Assembly (NCBI GenBank): GCA_007128865.1
Contig: SKWP01000350.1
Span: 1 to 13,550, forward strand
Reading direction: 5' to 3'
Length of the DNA: 13,550 nt
From: Paracoccaceae bacterium
GTDB taxonomy: Bacteria; Pseudomonadota; Alphaproteobacteria; Rhodobacterales; Rhodobacteraceae
Below the pieces are notes generated by a model. That model searched no databases. It was given only the letters and a program-made list of their open reading frames with translations, and was not told the origin of the DNA. Positions 1 through 6,460 of this stretch are shown piece after piece (position 1 is the stretch's first letter; each line of letters opens with the position of its first letter). A program made the position numbers and the translations under genes.

Positions 1-77
1 GAAATCCGGGGCGCGGCCGGCGCGGTTCGGCTCTAGACGCTCTGCAAGGCGCCGCGCCCGACATGCCAATCACCTGG
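1..77. other. Left flank, possible tail of an upstream gene
   Basis: The frame that begins at base 1 on the + strand is open for eleven codons and closes at TAG 34-36, so this could be the last residues of an upstream gene. Eleven codons are too few to identify a protein, and another + frame stays open through this stretch. I see no recognisable motif or RNA gene here. Confidence 0.15.
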
Positions 78-133
78 TGCAAATATCCTCGGGGGGAGTC
101 GCGCGCAGCGCGACGGGGGGCAGACAGCCCCCC
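78..133. repeat. Rhodobacterales-type intergenic double-hairpin element
   Basis: An AAATATCCTC box (81-90) runs into six G (91-96), followed by two adjacent perfect hairpins. Stem one is GTCGCGC (98-104) with GCGCGAC (108-114) and loop GCA. Stem two is GGGGGGC (115-121) with GCCCCCC (127-133) and loop AGACA. Read on the minus strand this is hairpin, hairpin, CTCCCCCCGAGGATATTTG. I recall that arrangement as a common intergenic repeat in Rhodobacteraceae genomes; this is memory, not a search. The first G run (91-96) could also pair with the C run (128-133), giving a competing fold. There is no U-tract in either direction, so it is not a classical intrinsic terminator. Confidence 0.6.
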
Positions 134-138
134 GCGCC

Positions 139-164
139 GGTGCAGGCAATGCCATGCCGGCACC
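139..164 (+). other. Possible hairpin in the pyrC leader
   Basis: GGTGC (139-143) pairs with GCACC (160-164), and inside it GGC (145-147) pairs with GCC (156-158 side), separated by one A/G mismatch. It lies about 50 bases before the chosen pyrC start. It could shape the pyrC leader, but no U-tract follows and the stem is modest for this GC content. Confidence 0.25.
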
Positions 165-213
165 TCGCGCAAGCCTCTGGCCAGCCCCGGCAGGATTGTG
201 TAGGCGTGCCGCC

Positions 214-1278
214 ATGATCCGACGCCTGACCCTCACCCGCCCCGACGACTGGCACCTGCATCTGCGCGACGGCGCGATGCTGCGCGCAGTCCTGCCGGAA
301 AGCGCGCGCCATTTCGCCCGCGCCATCGTGATGCCCAATCTCGTGCCCCCGGTGGTGACATCGGCGGATGCAGCGGCCTATCGCGACCGCATCCTGGCCG
401 CGATGCCGCCGGGCGCCGATTTCACGCCGCTGATGACGCTCTACCTGACCGAGGAAACCGACCCCGCGGATGTGGTGGATGCCCATGCCAGCGGACTGGT
501 CACGGCGGTCAAGCTCTACCCGGCCGGGGCAACCACCAATTCCGCCTCGGGCGTGCGCGATTTCGACCGTGTGCGCGCGGTGCTCGAGGCGATGGCCCAA
601 GCCGGCGTGCCGCTGTGCGTGCATGGCGAGGTGACCGACCCGGCGGTGGACATCTTCGACCGCGAGGCGGTGTTCATCGACACGGTGCTCGACCCGATCC
701 GCCGTGCCATCCCCGGGTTGCGGGTGATCATGGAGCATGTGACCACTGCCGACGCGGTCGCCTATGTCCGTTCGGTCGATGCCGGCCTTGCCGCCACCAT
801 CACCACCCATCACCTGGTGATCAACCGCAACCATATCCTCGCCGGCGGCATCAGGCCGCATTACTACTGCCTGCCGGTGGCCAAGCGCGAAACCCATCGT
901 CTGGCCCTGCGCGCCGCCGCGACCTCGGGCGATGCACGTTTCTTTCTTGGAACCGACAGCGCACCGCATACCGACGACGCCAAGGAAAGCGCCTGCGGCT
1001 GTGCCGGCTGCTTTACCGCCACCAACACGCTTCCGATCCTTGCCCATGTGTTCGAGGATGAGGCCGCGCTCGACCGGCTCGAAGGCTTCGTCTCGCGCCA
1101 TGGCGCGGGCTATTATGGCCTTCCGGTCAATGCCGGCCGCATTGCGATGGTACGGGGCGAAACGCCGCTGGAGCTTCCGGCCAGGCTTGCCACCGGTGCG
1201 GGCAGCGTGACGCTGTTCGACCCGGGTTTTCCGCTGTTCTGGCGTGTCGAGGATGCGCCCCCTTCCGAGGTTTCGTGA
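214..1278 (+). CDS. pyrC: Dihydroorotase, class II (PyrC)
   Basis: Catalyses reversible cyclisation of N-carbamoyl-L-aspartate to dihydroorotate, the third step of de novo UMP synthesis, in the cytoplasm. The 354-residue length fits the bacterial homodimeric type. The binuclear zinc site can be read directly: H14 and H16 in HLHLRD, the carboxylated lysine K100 in AVKLYPAG, H137 in CVHGEV, H175 in MEHVTT, and the catalytic Asp D248 in GTDSAPHT. The substrate-loop region after the second HH pair (199-200) is also present. I chose ATG 214 because family members begin a few residues before [11 protein letters not shown]. An in-frame ATG at 154 would add 20 Pro/Arg/Ala-rich residues without family support. 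The Shine-Dalgarno is weak (TAGGCG at 201-206). The stop codon overlaps the pyrE start, so the two are almost certainly one operon. Confidence 0.97.
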   Translation: MIRRLTLTRPDDWHLHLRDGAMLRAVLPESARHFARAIVMPNLVPPVVTSADAAAYRDRILAAMPPGADFTPLMTLYLTEETDPADVVDAHASGLVTAVKLYPAGATTNSASGVRDFDRVRAVLEAMAQAGVPLCVHGEVTDPAVDIFDREAVFIDTVLDPIRRAIPGLRVIMEHVTTADAVAYVRSVDAGLAATITTHHLVINRNHILAGGIRPHYYCLPVAKRETHRLALRAAATSGDARFFLGTDSAPHTDDAKESACGCAGCFTATNTLPILAHVFEDEAALDRLEGFVSRHGAGYYGLPVNAGRIAMVRGETPLELPARLATGAGSVTLFDPGFPLFWRVEDAPPSEVS

Positions 1279-1952
1279 TGATTCCAGACACCCGGACCGA
1301 CGCTGCGACCATGGCCCGCCTCACCGCGCGCATGCTGCTGGATATCCGCGCGGTGCATTTCAACGCCGCAGAGCCCTTCACCTTTGCGTCCGGCTTCCGG
1401 TCGCCGACCTATATCGACTGCCGCAAGCTGATAAGCTATCCGCGCATCCGTGCCGCGCTGATGGATTTCCTGACCTGCACGGTGATGCGCGATGCCGGTT
1501 TCGAGGCTTTCGACAACATCGCCGGCGGCGAAACGGCCGGCATTCCCTTTGCCGCGCTGGTGGCCGAACGGATGGCGCTGCCGATGAGCTATGTGCGCAA
1601 GAAGCCCAAGGGCTACGGCCGCAACGCCCGGATCGAGGGCGAGATGCATCCGGGGCAGCGGGTGCTGCTGGTCGAGGATCTGGCCACCGACGGCGGATCG
1701 AAGCTGAGTTTCGTGCAGGCGATCCGCGACACCGGGGCAGAATGCGGGCACACCGCGGTGATCTTCTTCTACGATATTTTCCCCGAAGCCGAACCGGCGC
1801 TGGCCGCGGCCGGGGTGCGCCTGCACCGGCTGGCCACATGGTGGGATGTTCTGGAAGAGGCCCGGCGCGGCGGCGATTTCGACACCGCGACGCTGGACGC
1901 GGTCGAAGCCTTCCTGCATGCCCCGCGGGACTGGACACCGCCGGCGGCCTGA
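1278..1952 (+). CDS. pyrE: Orotate phosphoribosyltransferase (PyrE)
   Basis: Converts orotate and PRPP to orotidine 5'-monophosphate, the step after dihydroorotate oxidation. The 224 residues contain the orotate/PRPP framework: [16 protein letters not shown] (34-49), the catalytic-loop lysines and nearby residues in [16 protein letters not shown] (107-122), and the PRPP-binding motif [14 protein letters not shown] (129-142) with the paired acidic residues E133/D134. The start is ATG 1278, whose A is also the last base of the pyrC stop (TGATG), with GAGG at 1267-1270 as a likely Shine-Dalgarno. GTG 1275 in the same frame would add one residue. The one-base overlap implies translational coupling with pyrC. 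No terminator with a U-tract follows the stop. Confidence 0.97.
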   Translation: MIPDTRTDAATMARLTARMLLDIRAVHFNAAEPFTFASGFRSPTYIDCRKLISYPRIRAALMDFLTCTVMRDAGFEAFDNIAGGETAGIPFAALVAERMALPMSYVRKKPKGYGRNARIEGEMHPGQRVLLVEDLATDGGSKLSFVQAIRDTGAECGHTAVIFFYDIFPEAEPALAAAGVRLHRLATWWDVLEEARRGGDFDTATLDAVEAFLHAPRDWTPPAA

Positions 1953-2070
1953 TCGGATCCACCCACAATCCGCCAGAAACCCCGCGCAGCGAATCGCGTT
2001 CTGTGGTAGAGTGGCCGTCGGGGCGCACAAGATATGGCTGGCCGCGCCGCCGGTGGGCGCTGTACAGGGT

Positions 2071-2079
2071 TTGTCCACA
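2071..2079 (+). promoter_or_regulatory. DnaA-box-like 9-mer upstream of dnaB
   Basis: TTGTCCACA differs from the consensus DnaA box TTATCCACA at one position (A to G at the third base). It lies 135 bp before the dnaB start in the pyrE-dnaB spacer. The location ahead of the helicase gene makes initiator control plausible, but one near-consensus 9-mer can occur by chance. Confidence 0.35.
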
Positions 2080-2081
2080 GG

Positions 2082-2096
2082 GTTCGCGGCGGGTTC
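2082..2096 (+). promoter_or_regulatory. LexA (SOS) box pattern GTTC-N7-GTTC
   Basis: An exact GTTC (2082-2085), seven bases, GTTC (2093-2096). This direct repeat is the established LexA recognition pattern in Rhodobacter and other alphaproteobacteria. It begins two bases after the DnaA-box-like site and ends 19 bp before the candidate dnaB -35. Eight fixed bases are limited evidence: another exact match lies inside the dnaE coding region. Confidence 0.4.
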
Positions 2097-2115
2097 TCCA
2101 CCGGGATGCGCAAGA

Positions 2116-2144
2116 TTGTCGGAGGCGGCGGGCTGGGGTATGAA
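2116..2144 (+). promoter_or_regulatory. Candidate sigma-70 promoter for dnaB
   Basis: TTGTCG (2116-2121) and TATGAA (2139-2144) are separated by 17 bp, each matching four of six consensus bases including the leading TTG and TAT. Transcription would start near 2151 and give a leader of about 60 bases before the TTG start. It is the best-spaced pair I found in the spacer, but it was found by eye. Confidence 0.35.
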
Positions 2145-2200
2145 CAGCCAGCCGGGGCCCTGATGCAGGCGGGGCGGCATCATAACCGGCAGGCAGGGAC

Positions 2201-2216
2201 AAGGAGCGGGCAGTTG
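2201..2216 (+). promoter_or_regulatory. Strong Shine-Dalgarno that fixes the dnaB TTG start
   Basis: AAGGAG at 2201-2206 is followed by a 7-base spacer and TTG at 2214-2216. The ideal spacing, and the fact that homology to DnaB begins just after it, favour TTG over the in-frame ATG codons upstream (2034, 2106, 2163). Confidence 0.8.
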
Positions 2217-3704
2217 AACGAGGTCGCCAGGATCCGGCAGGACGATGACGAGGCATCCGAAAGGATCCCCCACAACATCGAGGCCGAACAGCAGCTTCTT
2301 GGGGCGATCCTGACCAACAACGACGTCTATGACCGCATTTCCGCGCTGGTCAAGGCAGAGCATTTCTTCGAACCCCTGCACGGCCGCATCTTCGAGGTTG
2401 CGGCGGCCCGCATCCAGAAGAACGCGCTGGCCTCGCCGGTCACGCTGAAGGCGTTTCTCGAGGATGACGAGGGCCTCAAGGCGCTGGGCGGGGCGGCGTA
2501 TCTTGCGCGGCTGGCCGGAGCGGCGATTTCGGCCTATGCGGCGCGTGATTATGCGCAGATGATCCATGATCTGGCCGTGCGCCGGGAGCTCATGGCGCTG
2601 GGGCGCGACATCACCGCGCGCGCCGCACGCATGGAGGTGGACAGCGAACCCCAGGACCAGATCGTGGAGGCCGAACAGCGCCTTTACCAGCTGGGCGAAA
2701 AGGGCCATGCCAGCCGCGGTTTCCAGTCCTTCCTGAAGGCGGTGACCGATGCGGTTTCGGTGGCTGCGGCCGCCTATCAGCGCGATGGCGGGCTGGCGGG
2801 GCTTTCCACCGGCCTTATCGACCTGGACCGCAAGCTTGGCGGGCTGCACCGTTCCGACCTGCTTATCCTTGCCGGGCGGCCTTCGATGGGCAAGACGGCG
2901 CTGGCCACCAACATCGCCTTCAACGTCGCCCGGGCCTACCGCCGGGGAAGCCTGCCTGACGGACGCGAAGGCGCCGTGAACGGTGGTGTCGTGGGCTTTT
3001 TCAGTCTCGAGATGTCGGCCGAACAGCTTGCGGCGCGGATCCTATCGGAAGCCTCGGAGGTGCCCAGCGACCAGATCCGCCGCGGCGACCTGACCGAGGC
3101 CGAATTCCGCCGCTTCGTCGATGCCGCAAAGGAACTCGAATCCTGCCCGCTATACATCGACGATACGCCGGCGCTGCCGATTTCGCAGCTCGCCGCACGC
3201 GCGCGCAGGCTCAAGCGGACCCATGGGCTCGATGTGCTGATCGTGGATTACCTGCAACTGGTGCGTGCCTCCGGACGTTCGGAAAACCGGGTCAACGAGG
3301 TGTCTGAAATCACCCAGGGGCTGAAGGCCATCGCCAAGGAACTGGACATCCCCGTGGTCGCGCTGTCGCAGTTGTCGCGTCAGGTCGAATCGCGCGAGGA
3401 CAAGCGGCCACAGCTTTCGGACCTCCGCGAATCCGGCTCGATCGAACAGGACGCCGATGTGGTCATGTTCGTTTTCCGCGAGGAGTATTATCGCGAACGC
3501 GAAAAGCCCGGCGACCATGACCTTGAGGCAATGGCCAAGTGGCAGGAAATCATGGGCCGCGTCCATGGCAAGGCCGAGGTCATCGTCGGCAAGCAGCGCC
3601 ACGGCCCGATCGGCCCGGTCGAGCTGAGTTTCGAAGGCCGTTTCACGCGCTTCGGCAATCTGGCCCGCGAATGGCAGCAGGCCGCCGAGGACGGGTTTTC
3701 CTGA
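2214..3704 (+). CDS. dnaB: Replicative DNA helicase DnaB
   Basis: Hexameric 5'-3' helicase that unwinds DNA at the replication fork and binds primase. The 496 residues show the N-terminal domain beginning at IPHNIEAEQQLLGAILTNND (18-37), a linker, and a C-terminal RecA-like motor. Motor motifs are Walker A GRPSMGKTAL (221-230, K227/T228), the SLEMS segment (264-268), Walker B LIVDYLQL (342-349, D345), ALSQLSRQ (383-390), the LRESGSIEQDADVV block (404-417), and KQRHGPIG (460-467) carrying the arginine-finger region. The start is TTG 2214 on the strength of its Shine-Dalgarno; longer in-frame starts would add a Gly/Arg-rich extension not expected for the family. No intein interrupts the Walker A region. 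It ends 9 bp from the end of the convergent GntR-type regulator. Upstream are possible DnaA and LexA sites. Confidence 0.97.
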   Translation: MNEVARIRQDDDEASERIPHNIEAEQQLLGAILTNNDVYDRISALVKAEHFFEPLHGRIFEVAAARIQKNALASPVTLKAFLEDDEGLKALGGAAYLARLAGAAISAYAARDYAQMIHDLAVRRELMALGRDITARAARMEVDSEPQDQIVEAEQRLYQLGEKGHASRGFQSFLKAVTDAVSVAAAAYQRDGGLAGLSTGLIDLDRKLGGLHRSDLLILAGRPSMGKTALATNIAFNVARAYRRGSLPDGREGAVNGGVVGFFSLEMSAEQLAARILSEASEVPSDQIRRGDLTEAEFRRFVDAAKELESCPLYIDDTPALPISQLAARARRLKRTHGLDVLIVDYLQLVRASGRSENRVNEVSEITQGLKAIAKELDIPVVALSQLSRQVESREDKRPQLSDLRESGSIEQDADVVMFVFREEYYREREKPGDHDLEAMAKWQEIMGRVHGKAEVIVGKQRHGPIGPVELSFEGRFTRFGNLAREWQQAAEDGFS

Positions 3705-3713
3705 TTGCGCGGC

Positions 3714-4424
3714 TCAGGACGGTTGCGGCCTGACGATCCCCTGCTGCGCCGCTTCGGACGTGTCCAGCTTGAGGTAGGAAAAGCTGTGTTCGCGCAGCAG
3801 GGCGATCAGCGGCTCGCGTTCGCGCCGCTCGATTGCCGCAAGCAGGTCTTCGTGTTCCTCGACGATCCCGCGCATGGCCTTGCGGGTGGCGGCAATGCCG
3901 AAGATCACCGTCATCCGGCGCGATAGCGGCTCCCAGGTATCCACCAGCACCCGGTTTCCCGTAAGGCCGCACAAGGCACGGTGAAACCCGGTATCGGCCA
4001 GCGCCAGACCATAGCTGTCGCCGTTGCGGGCGGCCTGGTTCATGGCATCAAGGCTCTGCCGCAGGGGCGCAAGGTCGATCTTTCGCGTCTCGGCCGCGTC
4101 GAGGTATTTCTCGACTGCAAGCCGCTCCAGCGCGAACCGTACTTCGAGCGTGTTGCGAACCTGCTCGGCGTCCACGGTCATCAGCCGCATGCCGCGATAG
4201 GGAATGTTTTCCACCAGTCCCTGGCTTTCGAGAAGGCGCAGCGCCTCGCGCACCGGAACCCGGCTGATTCCAAGCTCGCGCGAAATCTCGGCTTCGACAA
4301 CCCGCTCTCCCGGGCGCAGATCGCCGGCCGCAGCCGCCAGCATGATGGCTTCGACGGCCTGTTCCACCAGCGTCCTGGGCACCAGCGGCGTCATCTTGAG
4401 TTGTGGTCTGGTTCTTGACGACAT
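3714..4424 (-). CDS. GntR-family transcriptional regulator, FCD (FadR-like) type
   Basis: A cytoplasmic DNA-binding regulator of 236 residues. The N-terminal winged helix-turn-helix covers about 17-82: LRPGERVVEAEISRELGISR (36-55) then VPVREALRLLESQGLVE (56-72), typical of GntR proteins. The C-terminal FCD ligand domain has the four expected metal ligands: D144 and H148 in LADTGFHRAL, H191 in VEEHEDLL and H213 in LREHSFSYL. Such regulators usually sense small carboxylic acids and often control a divergent neighbour. Here the divergent neighbour is the GGT-like gene, with a CGTATACG palindrome between them. I chose ATG 4424 because it sits just before conserved sequence and has a weak AGGGAA behind it; ATG 4490 would add 22 residues and ATG 4394 would remove 10. 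The effector is not identifiable from sequence. Confidence 0.9.
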   Translation of the reverse strand: MSSRTRPQLKMTPLVPRTLVEQAVEAIMLAAAAGDLRPGERVVEAEISRELGISRVPVREALRLLESQGLVENIPYRGMRLMTVDAEQVRNTLEVRFALERLAVEKYLDAAETRKIDLAPLRQSLDAMNQAARNGDSYGLALADTGFHRALCGLTGNRVLVDTWEPLSRRMTVIFGIAATRKAMRGIVEEHEDLLAAIERREREPLIALLREHSFSYLKLDTSEAAQQGIVRPQPS

Positions 4425-4613
4425 GCAGCGGGTTTCCCTGACCTCGGCAGCCGCATCGCCGCCATTTTCCGGCGGCAACGTTAGTGCCATTTCTGCACAT
4501 GCAAAAGCCTTGCCGGGGCGATTGCGTCAATCCGGTGCAGCCCAGGGGCGCTTTGGGCCGGTTTCGCCCGCCTGGACAGTGGCAAGGAAAGGTCTGGGCA
4601 ACACCGGTACATG

Positions 4614-4621
4614 CGTATACG
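4614..4621. promoter_or_regulatory. Candidate GntR operator palindrome
   Basis: CGTATACG is a perfect 8-bp palindrome in the divergent spacer, 33 bp before the GGT-like start. It contains the GT...AC half-sites expected for FadR/FCD-type GntR regulators. The flanking symmetry is poor, so the site is short. TATACG or the overlapping TACGAT could also be a -10 for the + strand gene, in which case binding would block RNA polymerase. Confidence 0.35.
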
Positions 4622-4654
4622 ATTAGACATGGCTGCGGAGGGGACCGACAAGCG

Positions 4655-6376
4655 ATGACCAAAGCCAGCGAATGGCGCATCGGCAAGACCGAGGTTTCCT
4701 CGGACGAAGCGATCGTTGCAACCATGTATCCGCAGGCCACCGAGGCCGGTATCGCGATGCTGAAGCAGGGCGGCAACGCCATGGATGCGGCCATTGCCGC
4801 GGGCTTTGCGGTCGGTGTGGTGGAGCCGTTCAACAGCGGGCTTGGCGGCATCGCCGTGCTGGTCTGGCACGAGGCGGCCACCGGCAGAACCCATGTCTTC
4901 GACGGCTCCGGCGCCCTGCCTGCGGCGACGCGGGCCGATCAGTTTCCGATCTCGGGCGATGGCGGGGCGGCGGGGCTTTACGGCTGGCCCGAGGTGGCCG
5001 ACGACGCCAACAACACCGGCTACATGACACCGGCGGTGCCCGGCATGCCTGCCTGTCTGCTGGCGGCGCATGAAGCCTTCGGCCGGCTGGATCGCGCGGC
5101 CGTGCTGGCCCCGGCGATCCACCATGCCGAGCAGGGCTTTGCGGTGGACTGGTATGTCGCCCTGGGCATGGCGGTCAACCAGCACCGCCTGCAACGCTTT
5201 GCCGAAAGCCGCCGGGTGATGTACCGGCCCGACGGCGCCTGTTACCGCGCGCCCATGCTGGGTGTGGAAGGCGACATCTTTCGCCAGCCGGATCTTGCGC
5301 AAAGCCTGCGCCTGATTTCCGCTGGCGGTGCCGACGTCTTCTATCGCGGTGAAATCGCCGAGCGTATCGCCGCCGACATGCAGGCCAATGGCGGGCTCAT
5401 CACCTTCGAGGACATGGCCAGCTATCGCATCCGCGTTTCCGAGGGTGGTCTTTCCGTCCCATACCGGGATTGCATGATCGTGGGCGGGCTGGAAAACACC
5501 GGTTTTCCCACCGTGGCACAGGCCCTGCGGATGCTGGAAGGCTTTGACCTTGCCGCCCTTGGCGCCGGCAGTGTCGCCGAACTGCACCTGATTGCCGAGG
5601 CGCAGAGGCTTGCCTTTACAGATCGCCTCGCGCATCTGGGCGATGCCGGCAGCATGGCGGTTCCCGTCGCCGGTCTGTTGTCGAAAGGCTACGCGGACGA
5701 ACGGCGCCGACAGATCGATCCGCAGCGCGCATGGCCGCAGGCAACCGCCGGCAATCCATGGCCCCATGATGCGGGATCGGGTGCGCCCGCAGGGCCATCA
5801 GGCCACGGCGGCGAAGGGATGACCACCCATCTGACCGTCATCGACCGGGACCGCAACATGGTTTCGCTGCTGTCCACCCTGGGCCAGCATTTCGGGTCTG
5901 CCGTGGTGGCGCGGGATACCGGGATCGTCCTGAACAACGGCACCATGTGGTTCGACCCTGTACCCGGACGGATCAACTCGCTGGCGCCGGGCCGACGGAT
6001 CCTGACCGCCGGCGCCCCGGTCATCGCGCTGCGCGACGGAAAGCCGCTGTTCTCGGTTGGGGCGCCCGGCGGCAGGCGGGTCATTTCCTCGGTGATCCAC
6101 TCCATCGTGAACATGATCGACCACGCCATGGGCCCGCAGGCGGCGGTCAACACCCCGCGGGTGCATTCGGAAGGCCCTGTCACCGTCGCCGACCTGCGCA
6201 TCGGGGCCGAGCGGCTTGCGGCGCTCGAAAACCTTGGCCATCGGCTCGATCTGCGTGAGGAAACCTTTTCGACCAGCTATTTCGGCCGGCCGAATGCGGT
6301 CATGGTGGAGCCGGAAACGGGCAGGCTGCTGGGCGGGGTGAACCAGTACAAGCCCGCGATGGCCATGGGCTTGTGA
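4655..6376 (+). CDS. Gamma-glutamyltransferase-family Ntn hydrolase, noncanonical
   Basis: A 573-residue proenzyme of the GGT fold. It is expected to cut itself before the first Thr of the TTH motif (T390-T391-H392), producing a large and a small subunit and using T390 as nucleophile. Also seen are GGNAMDAAIAAGFAVGVVEP (39-58), GLGGIA (62-67), NGGLITFEDMASY (245-257), VLNNGTMWFDPVPG (425-438) and GAPGG (469-473). Compared from memory with E. coli GGT, most gamma-glutamyl-binding residues differ: R114 becomes S85, N411 becomes G410, Q430 becomes G429, S462/S463 become T451/A452. No signal peptide is visible, unlike secreted GGTs. A cytoplasmic amide or acyl hydrolase is therefore more likely than glutathione turnover; oxamate amidohydrolase (HpxW) is a characterised relative of that kind. 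ATG 4655 has GGAGGGG at 4637-4643. It is divergent from the GntR-type gene, its probable regulator. Confidence 0.88.
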   Translation: MTKASEWRIGKTEVSSDEAIVATMYPQATEAGIAMLKQGGNAMDAAIAAGFAVGVVEPFNSGLGGIAVLVWHEAATGRTHVFDGSGALPAATRADQFPISGDGGAAGLYGWPEVADDANNTGYMTPAVPGMPACLLAAHEAFGRLDRAAVLAPAIHHAEQGFAVDWYVALGMAVNQHRLQRFAESRRVMYRPDGACYRAPMLGVEGDIFRQPDLAQSLRLISAGGADVFYRGEIAERIAADMQANGGLITFEDMASYRIRVSEGGLSVPYRDCMIVGGLENTGFPTVAQALRMLEGFDLAALGAGSVAELHLIAEAQRLAFTDRLAHLGDAGSMAVPVAGLLSKGYADERRRQIDPQRAWPQATAGNPWPHDAGSGAPAGPSGHGGEGMTTHLTVIDRDRNMVSLLSTLGQHFGSAVVARDTGIVLNNGTMWFDPVPGRINSLAPGRRILTAGAPVIALRDGKPLFSVGAPGGRRVISSVIHSIVNMIDHAMGPQAAVNTPRVHSEGPVTVADLRIGAERLAALENLGHRLDLREETFSTSYFGRPNAVMVEPETGRLLGGVNQYKPAMAMGL

Positions 6377-6437
6377 ATCGGTGCCCGTTTGGTCCCTTCG
6401 GCCGGCCAACCGCCTTTCCCCGCCCGTGCCTCCCGAA

Positions 6438-6452
6438 CCGATGCGGCATCGG
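6438..6452. other. Hairpin between convergent genes
   Basis: CCGATG (6438-6443) pairs with CATCGG (6447-6452) around a 3-base loop, within the 84-bp gap between the convergent GGT-like and AbrB-like genes. The position suits a bidirectional transcription end, but neither side carries a U-tract. Confidence 0.3.
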
Positions 6453-6460
6453 ATTGGCGC

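Noticed and set aside
154..213. Longer pyrC start at ATG 154
   Set aside because: The extra 20 residues are not expected in class II dihydroorotases, and the family-typical N-terminus begins at ATG 214.
2094..2102. Second DnaA-box-like 9-mer TTCTCCACC
   Set aside because: Two mismatches to the consensus, and it overlaps the GTTC repeat; too weak to call.
1113..2849. A 578-codon minus-strand frame across pyrC, pyrE, the spacer and dnaB
   Set aside because: It overlaps three firmly assigned genes and shows no motif. It was examined because it covers the dnaB spacer, but its composition is that of antisense DNA.
4481..5767. A 428-codon minus-strand frame opposite the GGT-like gene
   Set aside because: It is antisense to a gene with clear GGT-fold motifs and has no domain of its own.
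6377..6460. Intrinsic terminator between the GGT-like and abrB-family genes
   Set aside because: The hairpin at 6438-6452 is present, but no run of T follows it on either strand, so I list it only as a hairpin.
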